From the NCBI GenBank assembly GCA_029204225.1, contig CM055094.1:13562108-13626107 (forward strand): DNA of 64,000 nucleotides. The letters run 5' to 3'. Every line of letters begins with the position of its first letter. The stretch's first letter is position 1. The notes under the pieces were generated by a model. It did not search any database and was not told where the DNA came from. It saw only the letters and a program-made list of their open reading frames with translations. Below are positions 42,272 to 53,813 of this stretch, piece after piece. Both the position numbers and the translations under genes were made by a program. This DNA is from Diphasiastrum complanatum (lineage: Eukaryota; Streptophyta; Lycopodiopsida; Lycopodiales; Lycopodiaceae).

Positions 42272-43654
42272 TTGCATCATCATGAAGAACCCTTCAAGAT
42301 GACTGAACCAGAAGCACCACAAACAGAACTGCTCATGAATATTTTGTCTAGTAAGATCAATATTTCGTTGGGAGAGTTCCTGAAATTGGTGCCATTTCGG
42401 CATTACCTCATGGAATTGCACTTTTCATTTTATACGGATCACCAGTCGTTACTTTACTTGGTAAACAAGACGTGCAATATTAGGTTTATTGCAAGATGGT
42501 TACTGTTATTGACTGAATTTGACTTTCGAATTGTGGTTCATAAGAAAAAGCAATATTATCTAGACGACCATGTTTCGCGAATTGAATCCGCACTAGTTAA
42601 TACTGAAGTGGATGATGAATTACCAGACGCTACATTATTCTATGTACAAGCGATACTTGAGTGGGCAGCAGATATTGTTGAGTACCTGACACTAGGACAA
42701 CCGAATGACTCTTTGACAAAAGTACAAAAGATGCAATTGATTCATAAGGCTGAACCTTATCAATTGATTGCAGAAAAATTGTATCGTCATGGATCAGACA
42801 ATATTCTACGTAGATGTGTCTTATCACATGAAATATCAAATTTAATCACGTTTTCACATGATGGCATGGGCAGAGGACACTTCTCTATAGATATTACCAT
42901 CCGCAAACTTTTGCAATCAGGTTGTTGGTGGCCTATGTTTCATAAGGACATAGAAAATTATATTCAGACATGTGATGTTTGCCAGCGATCACGACGGCCT
43001 ACTAGACAGAACTATGAACCTTTACGTCTAGTTTTATCGCAAGCACCATTTGAAAAATGGAGACTGGATTATATTGGTCCTATTCATCCTGCTACGCGAG
43101 AATCTCAGGCCCAATATATTATCGTAGCAACTGATAATATGACCAAGTGGGTTGAAGCCAAAGTTGTCAAAGTTGCTAATGCGAAATCTACAACCAAGTT
43201 TCTTTATGAAAATATTATTATTAGATTTGGATGTCCGATCAAGATTGTCAGTGACCGGGGTACACACTTTGCTAATCAAACGATAAAGTGTTTACTGGAT
43301 GATTTTTTTGTTATACAAAGATTTAGTACTCCTTATTATCCTAGAGGGAATGGCCAAGCTGAATCTTCCAATAAGATTCTCTACACTATTATGATGAAAA
43401 CAGTGAGTCGATCTGATTGGGAGCATAAACTGCATGCAATATTATGGGCATTCAGAACTGCTTACAACAGTAGTACAAATCAAACACCATTTCAACTAGT
43501 CTATGGTCAAGATGTTGTCATGCCGATTGAATTTTTAATACCATCTCTACGTATAGCATCGACAAAGCAGCTAAATGATGATAAGTCTTTGCAGCTATGT
43601 CATGAAGCGTTGCACAAATTGTGTGAAACAAGATTGATGGTAGTTAAGTGTTAG
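42272..43654 (+). CDS. Gy1c RNase H tail and near-complete integrase
   Basis: Longest Gy1 frame, 460 residues. Residues about 45-105: RNase H C-terminus (FYTDHQSLLYLVNK, ARWLLLLTEFDFRIVVH). Residues 196-237: integrase zinc site H196, H203, C234, C237. Core catalytic triad D266 (RLDYIG), D328 (SDRGTHF), E364 (GNGQAESS). Residues 385-430: WEHKLHAILWAFRTAYNSST and PFQLVYGQDVVMPIEF, the usual gypsy integrase C-terminal part. After the stop at 43654 the tail (DEGPYRVKEILNYGAVI, LDGKRFDTFVNG) continues in another frame to about 43795. No protease or RT precedes it. The integrase core looks intact, but the reading frame has no gag-pol context. Confidence 0.85.
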   Translation: MHHHEEPFKMTEPEAPQTELLMNILSSKINISLGEFLKLVPFRHYLMELHFSFYTDHQSLLYLVNKTCNIRFIARWLLLLTEFDFRIVVHKKKQYYLDDHVSRIESALVNTEVDDELPDATLFYVQAILEWAADIVEYLTLGQPNDSLTKVQKMQLIHKAEPYQLIAEKLYRHGSDNILRRCVLSHEISNLITFSHDGMGRGHFSIDITIRKLLQSGCWWPMFHKDIENYIQTCDVCQRSRRPTRQNYEPLRLVLSQAPFEKWRLDYIGPIHPATRESQAQYIIVATDNMTKWVEAKVVKVANAKSTTKFLYENIIIRFGCPIKIVSDRGTHFANQTIKCLLDDFFVIQRFSTPYYPRGNGQAESSNKILYTIMMKTVSRSDWEHKLHAILWAFRTAYNSSTNQTPFQLVYGQDVVMPIEFLIPSLRIASTKQLNDDKSLQLCHEALHKLCETRLMVVKC

Positions 43655-44765
43655 CAGTAGAGAAAGCCCGTCGTAAGGAAATTGAAGTTTACTGATGAAG
43701 GCCCGTATAGAGTGAAGGAAATTCTGAACTATGGAGCAGTGATTATTGAGCACTTGGACGGAAAACGGTTTGATACTTTTGTGAATGGTAGCTGATTATG
43801 CAAGTTATGGCAGCCTGCTCCGCCAGTTCAACAAGCATGATGCAAATGATCTCATGCCAAGACATAGGGTCATGCCACACACCAAATCTCTACTTGACAA
43901 TGTTGGATTTTAGTGGATTTAGAGATGATCGACTGGTGTCAGATTAGTCGATATCTAGACAGATTATCTGATACGAAGTCAAAAATTAGTGAAAATGGTG
44001 GTGAGCAGTGGAAATGGAGCAGTGGAAGTGGTGAGCAGCGGAAGTTGAACAGGTGGTGCATGGATCCGAAGTGCGTCAGTTATCAACTATGAGCAAGTTC
44101 AAGATGGATCAAATAACTACAATGCGCAATGGAAAAAAATAGTAGTGTAGACACAAAAAATGCACTCTGATAATAATTGACACTTAGTACAAGAGCTTGA
44201 AGCTAGTGCAAATCAGTGGCCGCTAATCAGTCTTTAGGTGAGTTCGTTGATGGCTAACTAATTGATTCAAAAACTTAACCTAACTAATTACAATAGAACG
44301 CCTACAAAATAATAACCTGATCAGAGAGCTGACTCCAGTAGATCTTTCTTGATGATTGGAAGTCAGATGATCAGTACATTAAAAGCTACCATTAATCTAC
44401 TTGATTAACTACATTTGTCCTATAGTAGAGAGCCGTCATTTTTGCCAAAGAGTTATGTATAGAAGTAGGCAGACTGTCAACGTCACAACGTGGGTTGGAT
44501 TTTCGAGTTGACAGTACAAAAGGTCGGAATATTATAAAGGGTCTGATTTATACACATGGTCAAAAAATATATAAAGGGTCAGAAAATATACAAAGGTTCG
44601 TATTTTTTCAGGTTCAAAAATATTAGAACCGATCTGTACCAAACAGGTCGACGGCTCTCAGAAAAATTAGACTTGATCTAGGGTCAAAAACATTAGAACC
44701 GATCCCACCCGACCCAGGGTTGAAAAATCTCTCTTTGACAAGAATGACATTGGGTCAAAAATAGT
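43655..44765 (+). repeat. Gy1c integrase tail and 3' non-coding segment
   Basis: Integrase tail to about 43795, then non-coding sequence parallel to 20406-21318 with TGTTGGATTTTAGTGG at 43899 and AAAGGGTC-type repeats at about 44517-44630. It contains the empty Co1 site (GGGTCAAAAATAGTC, about 44751-44766). Confidence 0.7.
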
Positions 44766-45687
44766 CTTGGGTCGAAAAAATTTGATACTGAATTTTTTTT
44801 ATCTCCAAGTAAAAATCAAGCCCCCTCTATTTTTGTAGTTTTTCAAGAATAAGTATAAGCAGGTTGTTCAGGATGTTCATTACCTAATAGAATTGGGCTT
44901 GAGGATAAAATTCCAACTCCCCCCCTTGATGTGGATCTTGAAATTTTTTGATCTTCAGATTTAATAAATTGTTAAATCTGAGTTGGTACTCCATGGCGAA
45001 GTAATCTGCTGCCATAAACTCTGTCTTATTGTAAACCAAAGAAATTATTCTTGCGATTTGATTGTCATAGTAGATAAATGTCAGATGTGACTGAATAAAA
45101 TTGGTATCTACAGGTAGGTTCTTTAGTCAAATCACCTCCTTGGTAGCATTTGCACAAGCTATAAAATCTGACTCTGTGGAGGATAATGTTACTGAGATCT
45201 AGCTGTTACATGAGATTGGACCTTGATTGAACATAAATCCAGAAGTTGATATTCTAGTGTCGATACTTTCTATCCAACCTACATCTGTGTAGCCTTTGAG
45301 AATGTTGGCTGATGGCCGGATTTTTGTTGACTGATAGAAATCAGTCTACTGGGCCGGATTCAAAAAATGTACTCCAGTGCTGACATGTATTTCAGATCCT
45401 TCATTGAGTTCAAATTGTTATTGAGTAATAAAACTCATCTACATAATGAGCAGTGATAATAGAAAGATCTGATATAGACTTAAAGTAGATATTCGAGTCT
45501 ACCGAGTTCAGCTAGAAAACATTCTCATTTTGAAGTGCAAGTTTGGTGTCATCTTTTGTTTTGCACTAGTCAGCATCAATAGTTGACTTTTCCTTTAAAA
45601 TAGTGTTGAGTTACTGCATAAAGTAGCAGGCCGGATCATCCACGAATCGTGATGGAGGCTATCTAGATCGATTCGATCTTCTTGTTG
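44766..45687 (-). pseudogene. Copia RNase H remnant (minus strand), copy 2
   Basis: Better preserved than copy 1. Minus strand from about 45300: GYTDVGWIESIDTRISTSGF at 45297-45235, then VTLSSTESDFIACANATKE near 45190-45135, then FIYYDNQIARIISLVYNKTE. These are the copia RNase H motifs. Stops interrupt every few tens of residues. Same order relative to Gy1 as in 25524-26440, so this join predates the block duplication. Confidence 0.75.
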
Positions 45688-45795
45688 ACAGATCCTCTAC
45701 TCCAGAGGATCTGTTGGTTATTTCTTTGCTTTTTCTTCAGAATTGTTTCTTGCCTATTACCAGGCTCGTTTAGACATTACTTGTCTATGTTCTTA
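45688..45795. repeat. Truncated LTR-like piece with inverted repeat
   Basis: Begins with an 11-bp inverted repeat (45688-45714) and matches 26443-26560. It is cut at about 45795 and joined to the G-rich repeat block (GTCGGATACAAACAAAATGC), so the rest of this repeat is missing here. Confidence 0.6.
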
Positions 45796-46300
45796 TGTCG
45801 GATACAAACAAAATGCAGTGTCGCTTGGGGGACAAGGTAGTTTGGTCGAAATGGCAATCAGGGATGTCGATTGAAAGTTTTATGATCTGGCCTAGATTTG
45901 GTCCGGTTGAGATGGTGGGGGACCCCTTCGGTTGAGATTTGATAGAATCTCTTTGGTTGAGATTTGATATAGTCTCTTCAGTTGAGATTTGAACAATGGG
46001 CTCCGGTTAAGAGGTTGACAGTGGTCGTCAATTGAGATTTAACATTGGCCGTCGGTTGAGATTTGACACTTGATGTCGGTTGAGATTTAACACTGGCCGT
46101 CAGTTGAGATTTGACACTGGCCGTCGGTTGAGATTTGACACTAGCCACTGGTTGAGATTTAACTTTGGCTGTCGGTTGAGATTTAACACTTGGTTGAGAT
46201 TTGAAGGGAATGGAGCATGAAGGGCGGCTTAAGTAGTGTGGGGCTTTAGGGGGTGAGCGTGGAAGTCTATCTGGGAGGAATACGGGGTAACAGTTGAATG
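45796..46300. repeat. 24-bp tandem repeat, second block
   Basis: Matches 6580-7105. About ten 24-bp units with the CGGTTGAGATTTGACACTGG core (45920-46205), with unit gains and losses relative to the first block. Confidence 0.75.
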
Positions 46301-46302
46301 CG

Positions 46303-46450
46303 GTCGGTTGGGATGGAATGCAGTCGCAATGGGTGTATGGGGTCGGTTGGGATGGAATGCAGTTGCAATGGGTGTATGTGGTCAGTTGGGATGGAATGCG
46401 GTCGCAACGGGTGAATGCGGATGGTTGCGATGGAATGCGGTCGCGATAGA
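46303..46450. repeat. 39-bp tandem repeat, second block
   Basis: Three and a half 39-bp units starting GTTGGGATGGAATGCAGTCG, parallel to 7105-7275. Confidence 0.75.
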
Positions 46451-46800
46451 TGGAGGTGGAAGGTGATCCGTTTGTGATGGAATGTGGTTGTTGCGGTTCA
46501 ATGGCAGATGGAGGTGGAAGATGGTCTGGTTGCGATGGTGAGGAACCCCGTCAGTTGAGACGTGATAGAATCTCTTTGGTTGAGATTTGAACGAGCGCTC
46601 CGGTTGAGAATTGAGCAATGGGCTCTGGTTGAGATTTAACAGAGTGCATCGGTTGAGATTCGACATAGTGTGTCAGTGAGATTTAATAGATCACTCTGGT
46701 TGAAATTTGATACAGGTGCTTCGGTTGAGATTTCACTGAGGGGCTCCAGTTGAGAATGGAAGTGTGAGGGGACGGGAGGAGCGTGAGCTTGTGTTGAAGG
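46451..46800. repeat. Second 24-bp array, second block
   Basis: One GGTGGAAGGTGATCC unit fewer than at 7276-7400, then nine GGTTGAGATTT units with the same spacer words in the same order as the first block, showing block-wise duplication of the array. Confidence 0.7.
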
Positions 46801-47620
46801 AAATCTAGCTCTGTTAGTGTGTTTGCTAACAATGAGACAGCCAACAGATTTGTGAGTGTATCAGTCAGTGGATATGGGCAATGATGTAGCCATATATGTG
46901 GCTCTGTCTAGTTTGTAGAAACTCAGATGTGGCGAGAGATTGGGTGTTTGTTTACATGGATCTGAACGTGGACAATGTTGCAGTTCTTCGGGATGTAGAA
47001 TGCATTGGAGTTCAAGTGGCAACGGTGTCAAATGTTGACAGATCCCCTATTCCAGAGGATTTGTTGGTTATTAGTTTGCTTTTTCTTCAGAACTATTTCT
47101 TGTCTGTTACCAGGCTCGTTTGGGCATTACTTGGCTATTTTCTTATTTGTTACAATGCCCAGGCCAGGCAGAAACTAACTGAATATCTTTGTAGTATAAT
47201 GTCCTGCCTGTCAGAGTACAACTCAAGGTCATTCTCTGTTGAAAACCCTCACATTCAAACAAAGATGCAAGCCATGAGCATTCATTTATAGATCGGCATG
47301 TAGCCCAAATCAACATTCAATTGATTCTACAGCTACCTACTCTAAAAATGAACTGAATCAGATCCTACACTTTACTAAAACTGAGCTACACTTGCATTAA
47401 TCCACAAAGCTAAAACAAGAACTAATCTACAGCATTTTAGAAGTCCAAGAATCAAGAAACCAACCAGTGTTTTGATTCTTGGACATTCCAAGAACATCAA
47501 AAACTAGAATGTTGAAGGATATGCAAGATTTATACCACATTTCTAGCCTATTTAGTTTACTTGAATGCTGGTTCCCACATTAATCCACAAACAAGAAAAA
47601 AAAACTAATCCACTCTAGGA
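46801..47620. repeat. LTR-like repeat, second copy
   Basis: Matches 7651-8480. Open frame of 131 codons at 46896-47291 without recognised domain. Minus-strand end reads TGTGGGAACCAGCATTCAAG near 47581 with GGTATAAATCTT downstream. Treated as a non-coding repeat. Confidence 0.4.
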
Positions 47621-47759
47621 AAGCAACAAATCTAAATGCTTTTGTTGCATGTGAATGATTTTGTGAATGAATTTTTGGATTCATTATTTCAAGTTTAATT
47701 TTATTTTATTTAAGTTTTTTCGAGACTTGTTTTATGTAAAAGTGAAGTTAGTAAATTCA

Positions 47760-49190
47760 AGATCCTAAAGATTGTAAGTAACCCTCCCTTGAGGTTCACA
47801 AGTAGTGATCTGACTGAAAGCGAAACATCCAAACACTCTGATATGGTTGAGTAATGGCTTCGATCTTGTCCACACCTAATAAAGTGTCATGCCATTCAAG
47901 GCCTCTGAAATGGATCAATTTTGCAGGTAGGCTGTTGTAGTAACAGCTTCTGCCCAGAACTTCTTTGGAAGAGATGCATAGGCCAGCATGCTCCTTGCAC
48001 TTTCAATGAGTGATTGAGTCTTCCATTTAGCTACACCATTTAACTAAGGTGAGCTTGTTGTAAAATGTTGTTGTATTCCGATTGCCTTGTAGAAGCCTTC
48101 GAGTTTGTTGGAGATAAATACTCCCTCTACATCTGAGTGTAGAAGCTTTGATTCTTCTCTGGGTCGATTTTTTTGATGATGCCTTGAACTGCATGAAGAA
48201 CTTGAGATTATTGGATTTGTTCTTCAAGAAATATGTTACAGTCCTTTGAGAGAAGTCATCAATAATAGTCAACAAATAGACAGCTCCTCTTGTGGAACTA
48301 GTCTACATAGGACCACAAATGGCCATGTGTACAAGATCTAGCAAATTTTTAAAAATACATTCTAGATCTGAAATGATTGAACTTCTAAAATGCTTGCTGG
48401 AAATACAGCTTTTACATGGAGTATCGGATTTGCTAATGAAGGGTGAATTTTGTACTAAGTTTTGTTTTAACATTTGTTGATTACAACTAGAATTTGAATG
48501 GCCTAATCTATGACATATCATTTGAATCAGAAGTAGTAGTAAAAAGAGCTTGACTACTTGTACAATAGGAGTGACTGAGTTTGTGCAAATTGCCACATCT
48601 TCTACTAAAAGCAAAAAATTTTCTAGATTCATCAAGAATAGTGCAGTCCTGTCTATCGAATTTGACCCTCTGACCTGAATCTGTAATTTTGCTCACTGAG
48701 AGCAAGTTTTTGGTCAGATTTGGAATGTGAAGAACATTGGACAAAAACATTACATCACCTTTATGGAATTTGATTCTGACTATTCCTTCACCCGCAGTGG
48801 AATGAGTTGAGTTGTCTCCAAGTTGCACAACTCTAGAACGGGTGTATGACTTGTAGTCATGGAACCAGTCTTGATCGTGAGTCATGTGTTGTGTTGCACC
48901 TGAGTCCAAATACCAAGAATCGATATCATGTTGTTCTTCGACTTTGGTAAAAAATGTAGCTTCATCTTTCTCTTCATGCTAGATCGAGTAACTGGTTGAG
49001 GCAGCATTTGCTTGTTGTTGGGACTGCATCTTCTTTTCATTGTTGTACTTGAGTATTCTGCAATTCTTGATGAGATGGCCAATCCTCTTACAATATTTGT
49101 AGAACAGGTTCTGCTCTGGCTGGAATGATGAAGAAGAATTCAAATTTCACTCGAGCCAGTATTTGACCCTAAGTTAAAATTCAACCTAGA
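47760..49190 (-). pseudogene. Co2b copia protease, pre-integrase and integrase remnant
   Basis: Parallel to Co2a. 48909-48508: DSGATQHMTHDQDWFHDYKS (protease active site), SRVVQLGDNSTHS, VLHIPNLTKNLLSVSKITD. 48635-48303: RLGHSNSSC and CKSCISSKH (integrase zinc part). 48275-48027: IIDDFSQRTVTYFLKNKS (first catalytic Asp of the integrase core), with the target words LVKWCS for LNGVA further on. About 75 bp (47983-48060) missing from Co2a are kept here. Still broken by stops; no RT follows. Confidence 0.8.
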
Positions 49191-49989
49191 CTACAAGGAT
49201 GTTTCACTTAATCTCAAGAGAAGTTTACAAATTGCCTCAAAACATGATTTTTCACACTATGAGTAACAAACTCATTCTTGCTCTTACTAGATCCAAGAGC
49301 ATACATTTGATGAGACAACCACTTGCTTTCAAAATGATTTGGAAACATATCTAAGCCATCAATGACAAGAAATATTTCCATATAATAGGCATCATACAAA
49401 ACTAGTATTGCCTTACTTGAACTTTGAGATGTAGAAATCTCAATAAACCAAGATGGTATATCAAATAATGGAAGAGAAGCATAAGTGAGAATGTTGGAGT
49501 AGATACCACCTGAAACTTGCCCCTCTTTGCCATGAAAAGTGAGCCACATAGACTCGGCCTCGACTCTTGAATATCTCCATAAAACCATGTGTTGAAAAGC
49601 CTCCTCCTCAAGCCTTGGCAAATCTCCACCATACACTTGGATTTTTGGTAGATTTGAAAATCCTACCATCATCCTCTAGATTGAGATTAGATCCTCCTTA
49701 TTCCTTACTTTCAAATGAATGTTGACAAAGCATATGGCTCTAAAGATCCCCAACGTATCAACTATTGCAATCTTCATATCAAGCACCGTTGATAGGAGAT
49801 ACCTCCAATTGAAGTCTTTAACTAATAAGTCACATGAAATAATAAATCTCCATGTGTTTTTGCCAAAGCACCATCTTCATGAGCCTCACCATCTTGGAAC
49901 ATAGGTTGAGGTAGATTACTTGCCTTCTCCTCCTTGAGATGATCCAAGCTCCTCTTGGCCACACGTCCACAAGGATTAACATCAATCTT
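49191..49989 (-). other. Unassigned minus-strand segment, second copy
   Basis: Matches 9961-10790. Open frame of 152 codons at 49672-49214, no recognised motif. Lies between copia gag (upstream on the minus strand) and copia protease, where a few hundred bases would be expected to be gag end, so it may be an insertion within the element. Confidence 0.4.
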
Positions 49990-50603
49990 GAAATATTACC
50001 ACATCTAGTCTCACTTGCTACCACATCACCATCCCTCTTAAACTCTTTCTTCTTGAAACAATTAGAAGCAAAATACCCATTCTTACCACAGAAGTAGCAC
50101 TTCTTGTTGGATTTGCAACTTTTTTGTGATGACTCCTCATCACTCTCCTCCTTTGATTTGTCCTTCTTGAAATGTTGATGTTGCTCTTCGACCCTTCCTC
50201 TTGGCTTGTCCTTCTTGAAGTAAGCTTTCACCTCCCCATCATCCTTCAATGTGTTCTTTTCATAGATGGATTTCAATGTGTCCCAAGCCTCCTTGGATGA
50301 GGTGCATGAGCCAATCTTCCACAACACTTCATTGGAAACATTCATCTTTATGATATGTAGGGACATCCTAGCCCTTTTCTTGTATTTTTGGACCTCTTAG
50401 AGCTCTTGAGACTCCTCCTCAAGTCCTAGCACAATCTCCATCACATCTTGGGGCACCAAAATGGAGTCCATCCTCACCTTCCAAATGTCATAATTGGAGG
50501 TGTTCAATCTCTCACTTGACATTAATAGGAAGGAACCTATGGAAGCCATGAAAAGTGAAAATGATGTCTTGTAATGGATCAGAAGCTGTTGCTTTTCTCT
50601 CAA
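49990..50603 (-). pseudogene. Co3 copia gag
   Basis: Minus strand. 50603-50397 opens with SSERLNTSNYDIWKVRMDSI, the usual copia gag start. After a stop at 50398 the frame 50366-49830 has SNEVLWKIGSCTSSKEAWDT, LKSIYEKNTLKDD, a basic stretch, and the CCHC zinc knuckle CYFCGKNGYFASNC (His replaced by Tyr). The C-terminal part runs into the unassigned segment. A primer site and LTR lie upstream at the expected distance (51162-51600). Absent from the paralogous block, which is cut at 10802. Confidence 0.8.
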
Positions 50604-51161
50604 TAATGTATCATTAAAGGTGCACTACTAACTCCAATGTGAGACTTGGTGTGAGACCTATCTCACTAGCTCTACCAATCTCTCTCAAACTAGATCAAAG
50701 TCTCATCCCAAGATGGAGCATGGACAAAGTTTGGGTCAACTTGACTCAAGCACTCAAAAGCACTCAAAAACATTCACAAAAGACTCAAATACAATTGTAT
50801 TGCATGAAACTATGTGGCTATGACCTCAAAAAATTGTCTAGATCTCAAATAGACAATATTGGCAAAATTTCCCTTGAGTTTTTGGATCAAAAAACAAGAA
50901 GTGAGCCTAAATTGATGTGTCTACATAGGTTAGGTGCCCTACCTACATCACTTCGAGGCACATCCAATTGACTTGAAATCAATTGCACTAGAAACTACAT
51001 TTACTAGTTGATTTCCAACATGCAATCAAGCACTCGATTCGGATCTACCTTGGAGAAACACCAACCATTCAAATTTTGGTAGATGCAAGTACACTCAAAA
51101 AGTCTTGATTTCAAGGCAAACTTTCACATCCAGTTGACATATGCATGGACATCTTAGGCTA
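50604..51161 (-). other. Co3 5' leader
   Basis: About 560 bp between primer site and gag start on the minus strand. No coding signal on the minus strand; a 110-codon plus-strand frame (50639-50971) is antisense to it and not supported. Confidence 0.6.
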
Positions 51162-51173
51162 GCTCTGATACCA
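51162..51173 (-). other. Co3 primer binding site
   Basis: GCTCTGATACCA on the plus strand, i.e. TGGTATCAGAGC on the minus strand, the initiator-Met-tRNA primer site, directly adjacent to an LTR end (TGTTGAAATTCACACATG on the plus strand). Confidence 0.9.
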
Positions 51174-51600
51174 TGTTGAAATTCACACATGTGGGAGTGC
51201 CACAAAGTGTGTTATTGATCTCCTGAGACTTTGTGATTGCACATAGATTGAAAATCAAGATCTATTGCATAAATCTAAGGCAAGAGCACTTTCTACCATG
51301 CATAAATCATCAAGACAAGTACATTCACAAGTGTGGATACTTGTACAACTGCCCTTCTCTCAAGTAGAGAGAAAATCCATGTGAGAAAACTCGAGTAGAG
51401 ATGTTTTTAAAATAGAGTTTTAAAAAATGAGTCCCAAAGTGATTGTCATGGTTGAGCCATGCGTGGAAGTGCCATGCATGACTGTTATTTAACCACCTTT
51501 CACTAGAAGTGTAATTCTGGAGATTAGCCACGCGTGGCAAATTTCCAAAGAATTCCAAAGTTGGATTAATTTGAATAAGACTTCTTTTGAGATCTTGAAT
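51174..51600 (-). repeat. Co3 5' LTR, partial or complete
   Basis: LTR terminus at 51174; its last 20 bases resemble those of Co1 (CACA(C/T)GTGTGAA(A/T)TTCAACA), so Co1 and Co3 belong to related lineages. The outer end is not fixed; about 51600 is where LTR-like composition stops. No 3' LTR partner found. Confidence 0.6.
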
Positions 51601-52035
51601 AAGTGTTGACTAATAATAAAATGATTATTATGTGATCATGATTTTGAACTAAAAATTAAATGATCATGATGTCAAATTATTATGCTCTGACGAAATCGTT
51701 ATGTTCCAAAAATTTGTTGATGAAAAAAAAGCAATGTTATATACATTTGTGTGGTAGCAAAGATGAATGTATAATCGAACACTATGAAAAAGTGTATTAT
51801 TATCTCTCATATTATAATGTGAATATATGATGACTATGTGAATATATAATTTGCATGATTGTGCATGACTATGTGAATATATAATTCGCATGATTGTGGA
51901 TACTTGATTGTGATGAATTGGAATGTCAACATTGTGGACTGAGCAAACAAAAGTTGAAACCAACAAGTATATATCTATAATACAAGAATGCATTATACAG
52001 ATGCAATAATTATGCAAACTATTATTTTATCATAA
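51601..52035. other. AT-rich stretch, nothing recognised
   Basis: Contains a tandem pair of about 38 bp (ATGACTATGTGAATATATAA words, 51830-51900). Likely the 3' flank of the CACTA gene or CACTA internal non-coding sequence. Confidence 0.35.
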
Positions 52036-52087
52036 ATGGTTGTGACATATATATATATGTATACATATATATATATATCACAACCAT
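52036..52087. other. 52-bp AT palindrome
   Basis: ATGGTTGTGA and TCACAACCAT arms flank a palindromic AT run centred at 52061/52062; only one pair (52046/52077) fails. It lies at the 3' edge of the CACTA coding region. Confidence 0.8.
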
Positions 52088-52089
52088 AC

Positions 52090-52690
52090 CAAGATTCAAA
52101 TTCATCAGCTAGTACATCTTGCAACTCATCTTCGCTTAGATGAATTACATCATCAGTACTATAGTAATCAGACCCTCTCAATATTGTCGTTTGTGTCAGA
52201 ATTATTCGATTCATTTATAGTATTTTCTATAATATTTAAAAAACTTGGAGATATTTCTATATCCTCATCAACGTCCATGTTTGTGTTGTCAATATTCAAG
52301 TCATCCATTTCATTCTCAATGTATGCATTTTCAAATACATGTCTTGCGTGTGGCTAACTTGAACAACATACCACCACTTGTTGTTTAGTCGATCTGGTTG
52401 AAAAAATTCCTGCACATTTAACAATGTTAAGTTAAAAAGTTTGTTCAAACAATGTCATGGAATTGCAATGAAATAGTGTATATTACTGATTATGATTGAG
52501 AAAAAATGGATGTCAAACTCATGTGACACACCTGTTCACAGTGACAAGGCAACACCAACGTGTTTGAAAAATCCATGTTTAATGTCTTGGTTGAATCGAT
52601 AGCAAAAAATCCACTACGGTCTCTTTTCACGGTTGCATTTGACCCTTGATAATTGATTTTGAACCATTTCACATCAAACAAAAACTATTT
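52090..52690 (-). pseudogene. CACTA DUF4216-like region and acidic tail
   Basis: Minus strand. 52681-52490: FDVKWFKINYQGSNATVKRD, SGFFAIDSTKTLN and TLVLPCHCEQVCHM, the pattern of the plant DUF4216 region in CACTA proteins. Further on (52360-52090) is an acidic serine/aspartate-rich tail (MDVDEDIEISPS, EDELQDVLADEFESW) with a stop. Same order in the second element (62205-61450). Confidence 0.65.
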
Positions 52691-53109
52691 ACCATTTTCA
52701 CTGAAACACACTTCATATATATCTTGAATAATTCCTACATACTCAAGCTCTCCAGAGATTGGACTTTGGTCTCGTGCACTACTCGAACTTTCTTGATTGA
52801 AAGATGCCATCACAACACAATCATAAGTTTCTCGTTTCATGTCAACTCGTTCAACGCGATGACGACGACCATATGCCTACATTGCACTATACTTTCGATA
52901 CTGCCACATATTAACTGTAATTAGGACAATAATCAATTTTTATACATGTACATTGTATTTTTACAAAAAAAAAACAATAAAGAAACCTTCCAATCACATC
53001 CTCTTGCAAATTCCCATTCCGTGTCAGATATGACTTTTCTTCTCTCGTATAATTCCAACCACTTATCCATCACTTTAGAATTATAGAGCATGAAAGTAGA
53101 AAATTTTTC

Positions 53110-53620
53110 TCTTAGAAAAGGGTCCTTTTCTTAAGAGAACCTATACCTTGGGGTTTTTTGCCTTTTACCTCATTGTTCTCCTCATCATTCCATAGCCATG
53201 GAGTAGATGGATGTATTTGAAGCAAAATTTCAATGACATAGATAAGAGATTCTTGCAGTAACCACCCATCGACCATGCTTCCCTCTAGTCTTGTCTTTTG
53301 ACGCACAATCTTTCAAAACTTTCATGAATCTCTCCAAAAAAAACATCTAGTTATAAACATTTATTGCAATGATGAGAGCAGTGGTCAATGACATAGTAAA
53401 AAAATGATGCTAAATACATTGAGGCCACAAAAATCAAAATTGTATATTTTGTACCTTGAGTGCACATAGGACCAACAATATCAATTTTTTGGACCAAGTG
53501 CACAACCAAATGCACTTGTATGTACAAGATGGAGGTTGGAAAATATCTCTCAAGCATACATACAGCCTCCACTATATCTTCATGTTTTTTTTTCCACATC
53601 TATCTCACAAATCTCCTTGT
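53110..53620 (-). pseudogene. CACTA DUF4218-like region
   Basis: Minus strand. 53599-53450: VEAVCMLERYFPTSILYIQV, HLVVHLVQKIDIVGPMCT. After a probable intron: NVFFGEIHESFERLC (53350-53300), and 53306-53112: RLEGSMVDGWLLQESLIYVI. EGS(M/I)A.G(W/Y) is the hallmark of this part of plant CACTA TNP2-type proteins. Intact reading over the pieces but with stops between. Confidence 0.7.
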
Positions 53621-53813
53621 CACACATCCATCTACATCATATTTGTAGTATATGATCATCATCATATGACTTTATCAAACTTGCATGTAAAATAAATATG
53701 CAATAGCATAAAATGTAAATGAAAGAAATGTAAGTACTTGACAATGGATGCTTATTTGTAAATGGTATTGTGAGTTGATCAATTAGACAACCACGAACAC
53801 ACATTGGAAAGAT

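Noticed and set aside
50639-50971. 110-codon plus-strand frame
   Set aside because: Antisense to the copia leader between primer site and gag; no motif and not repeated.
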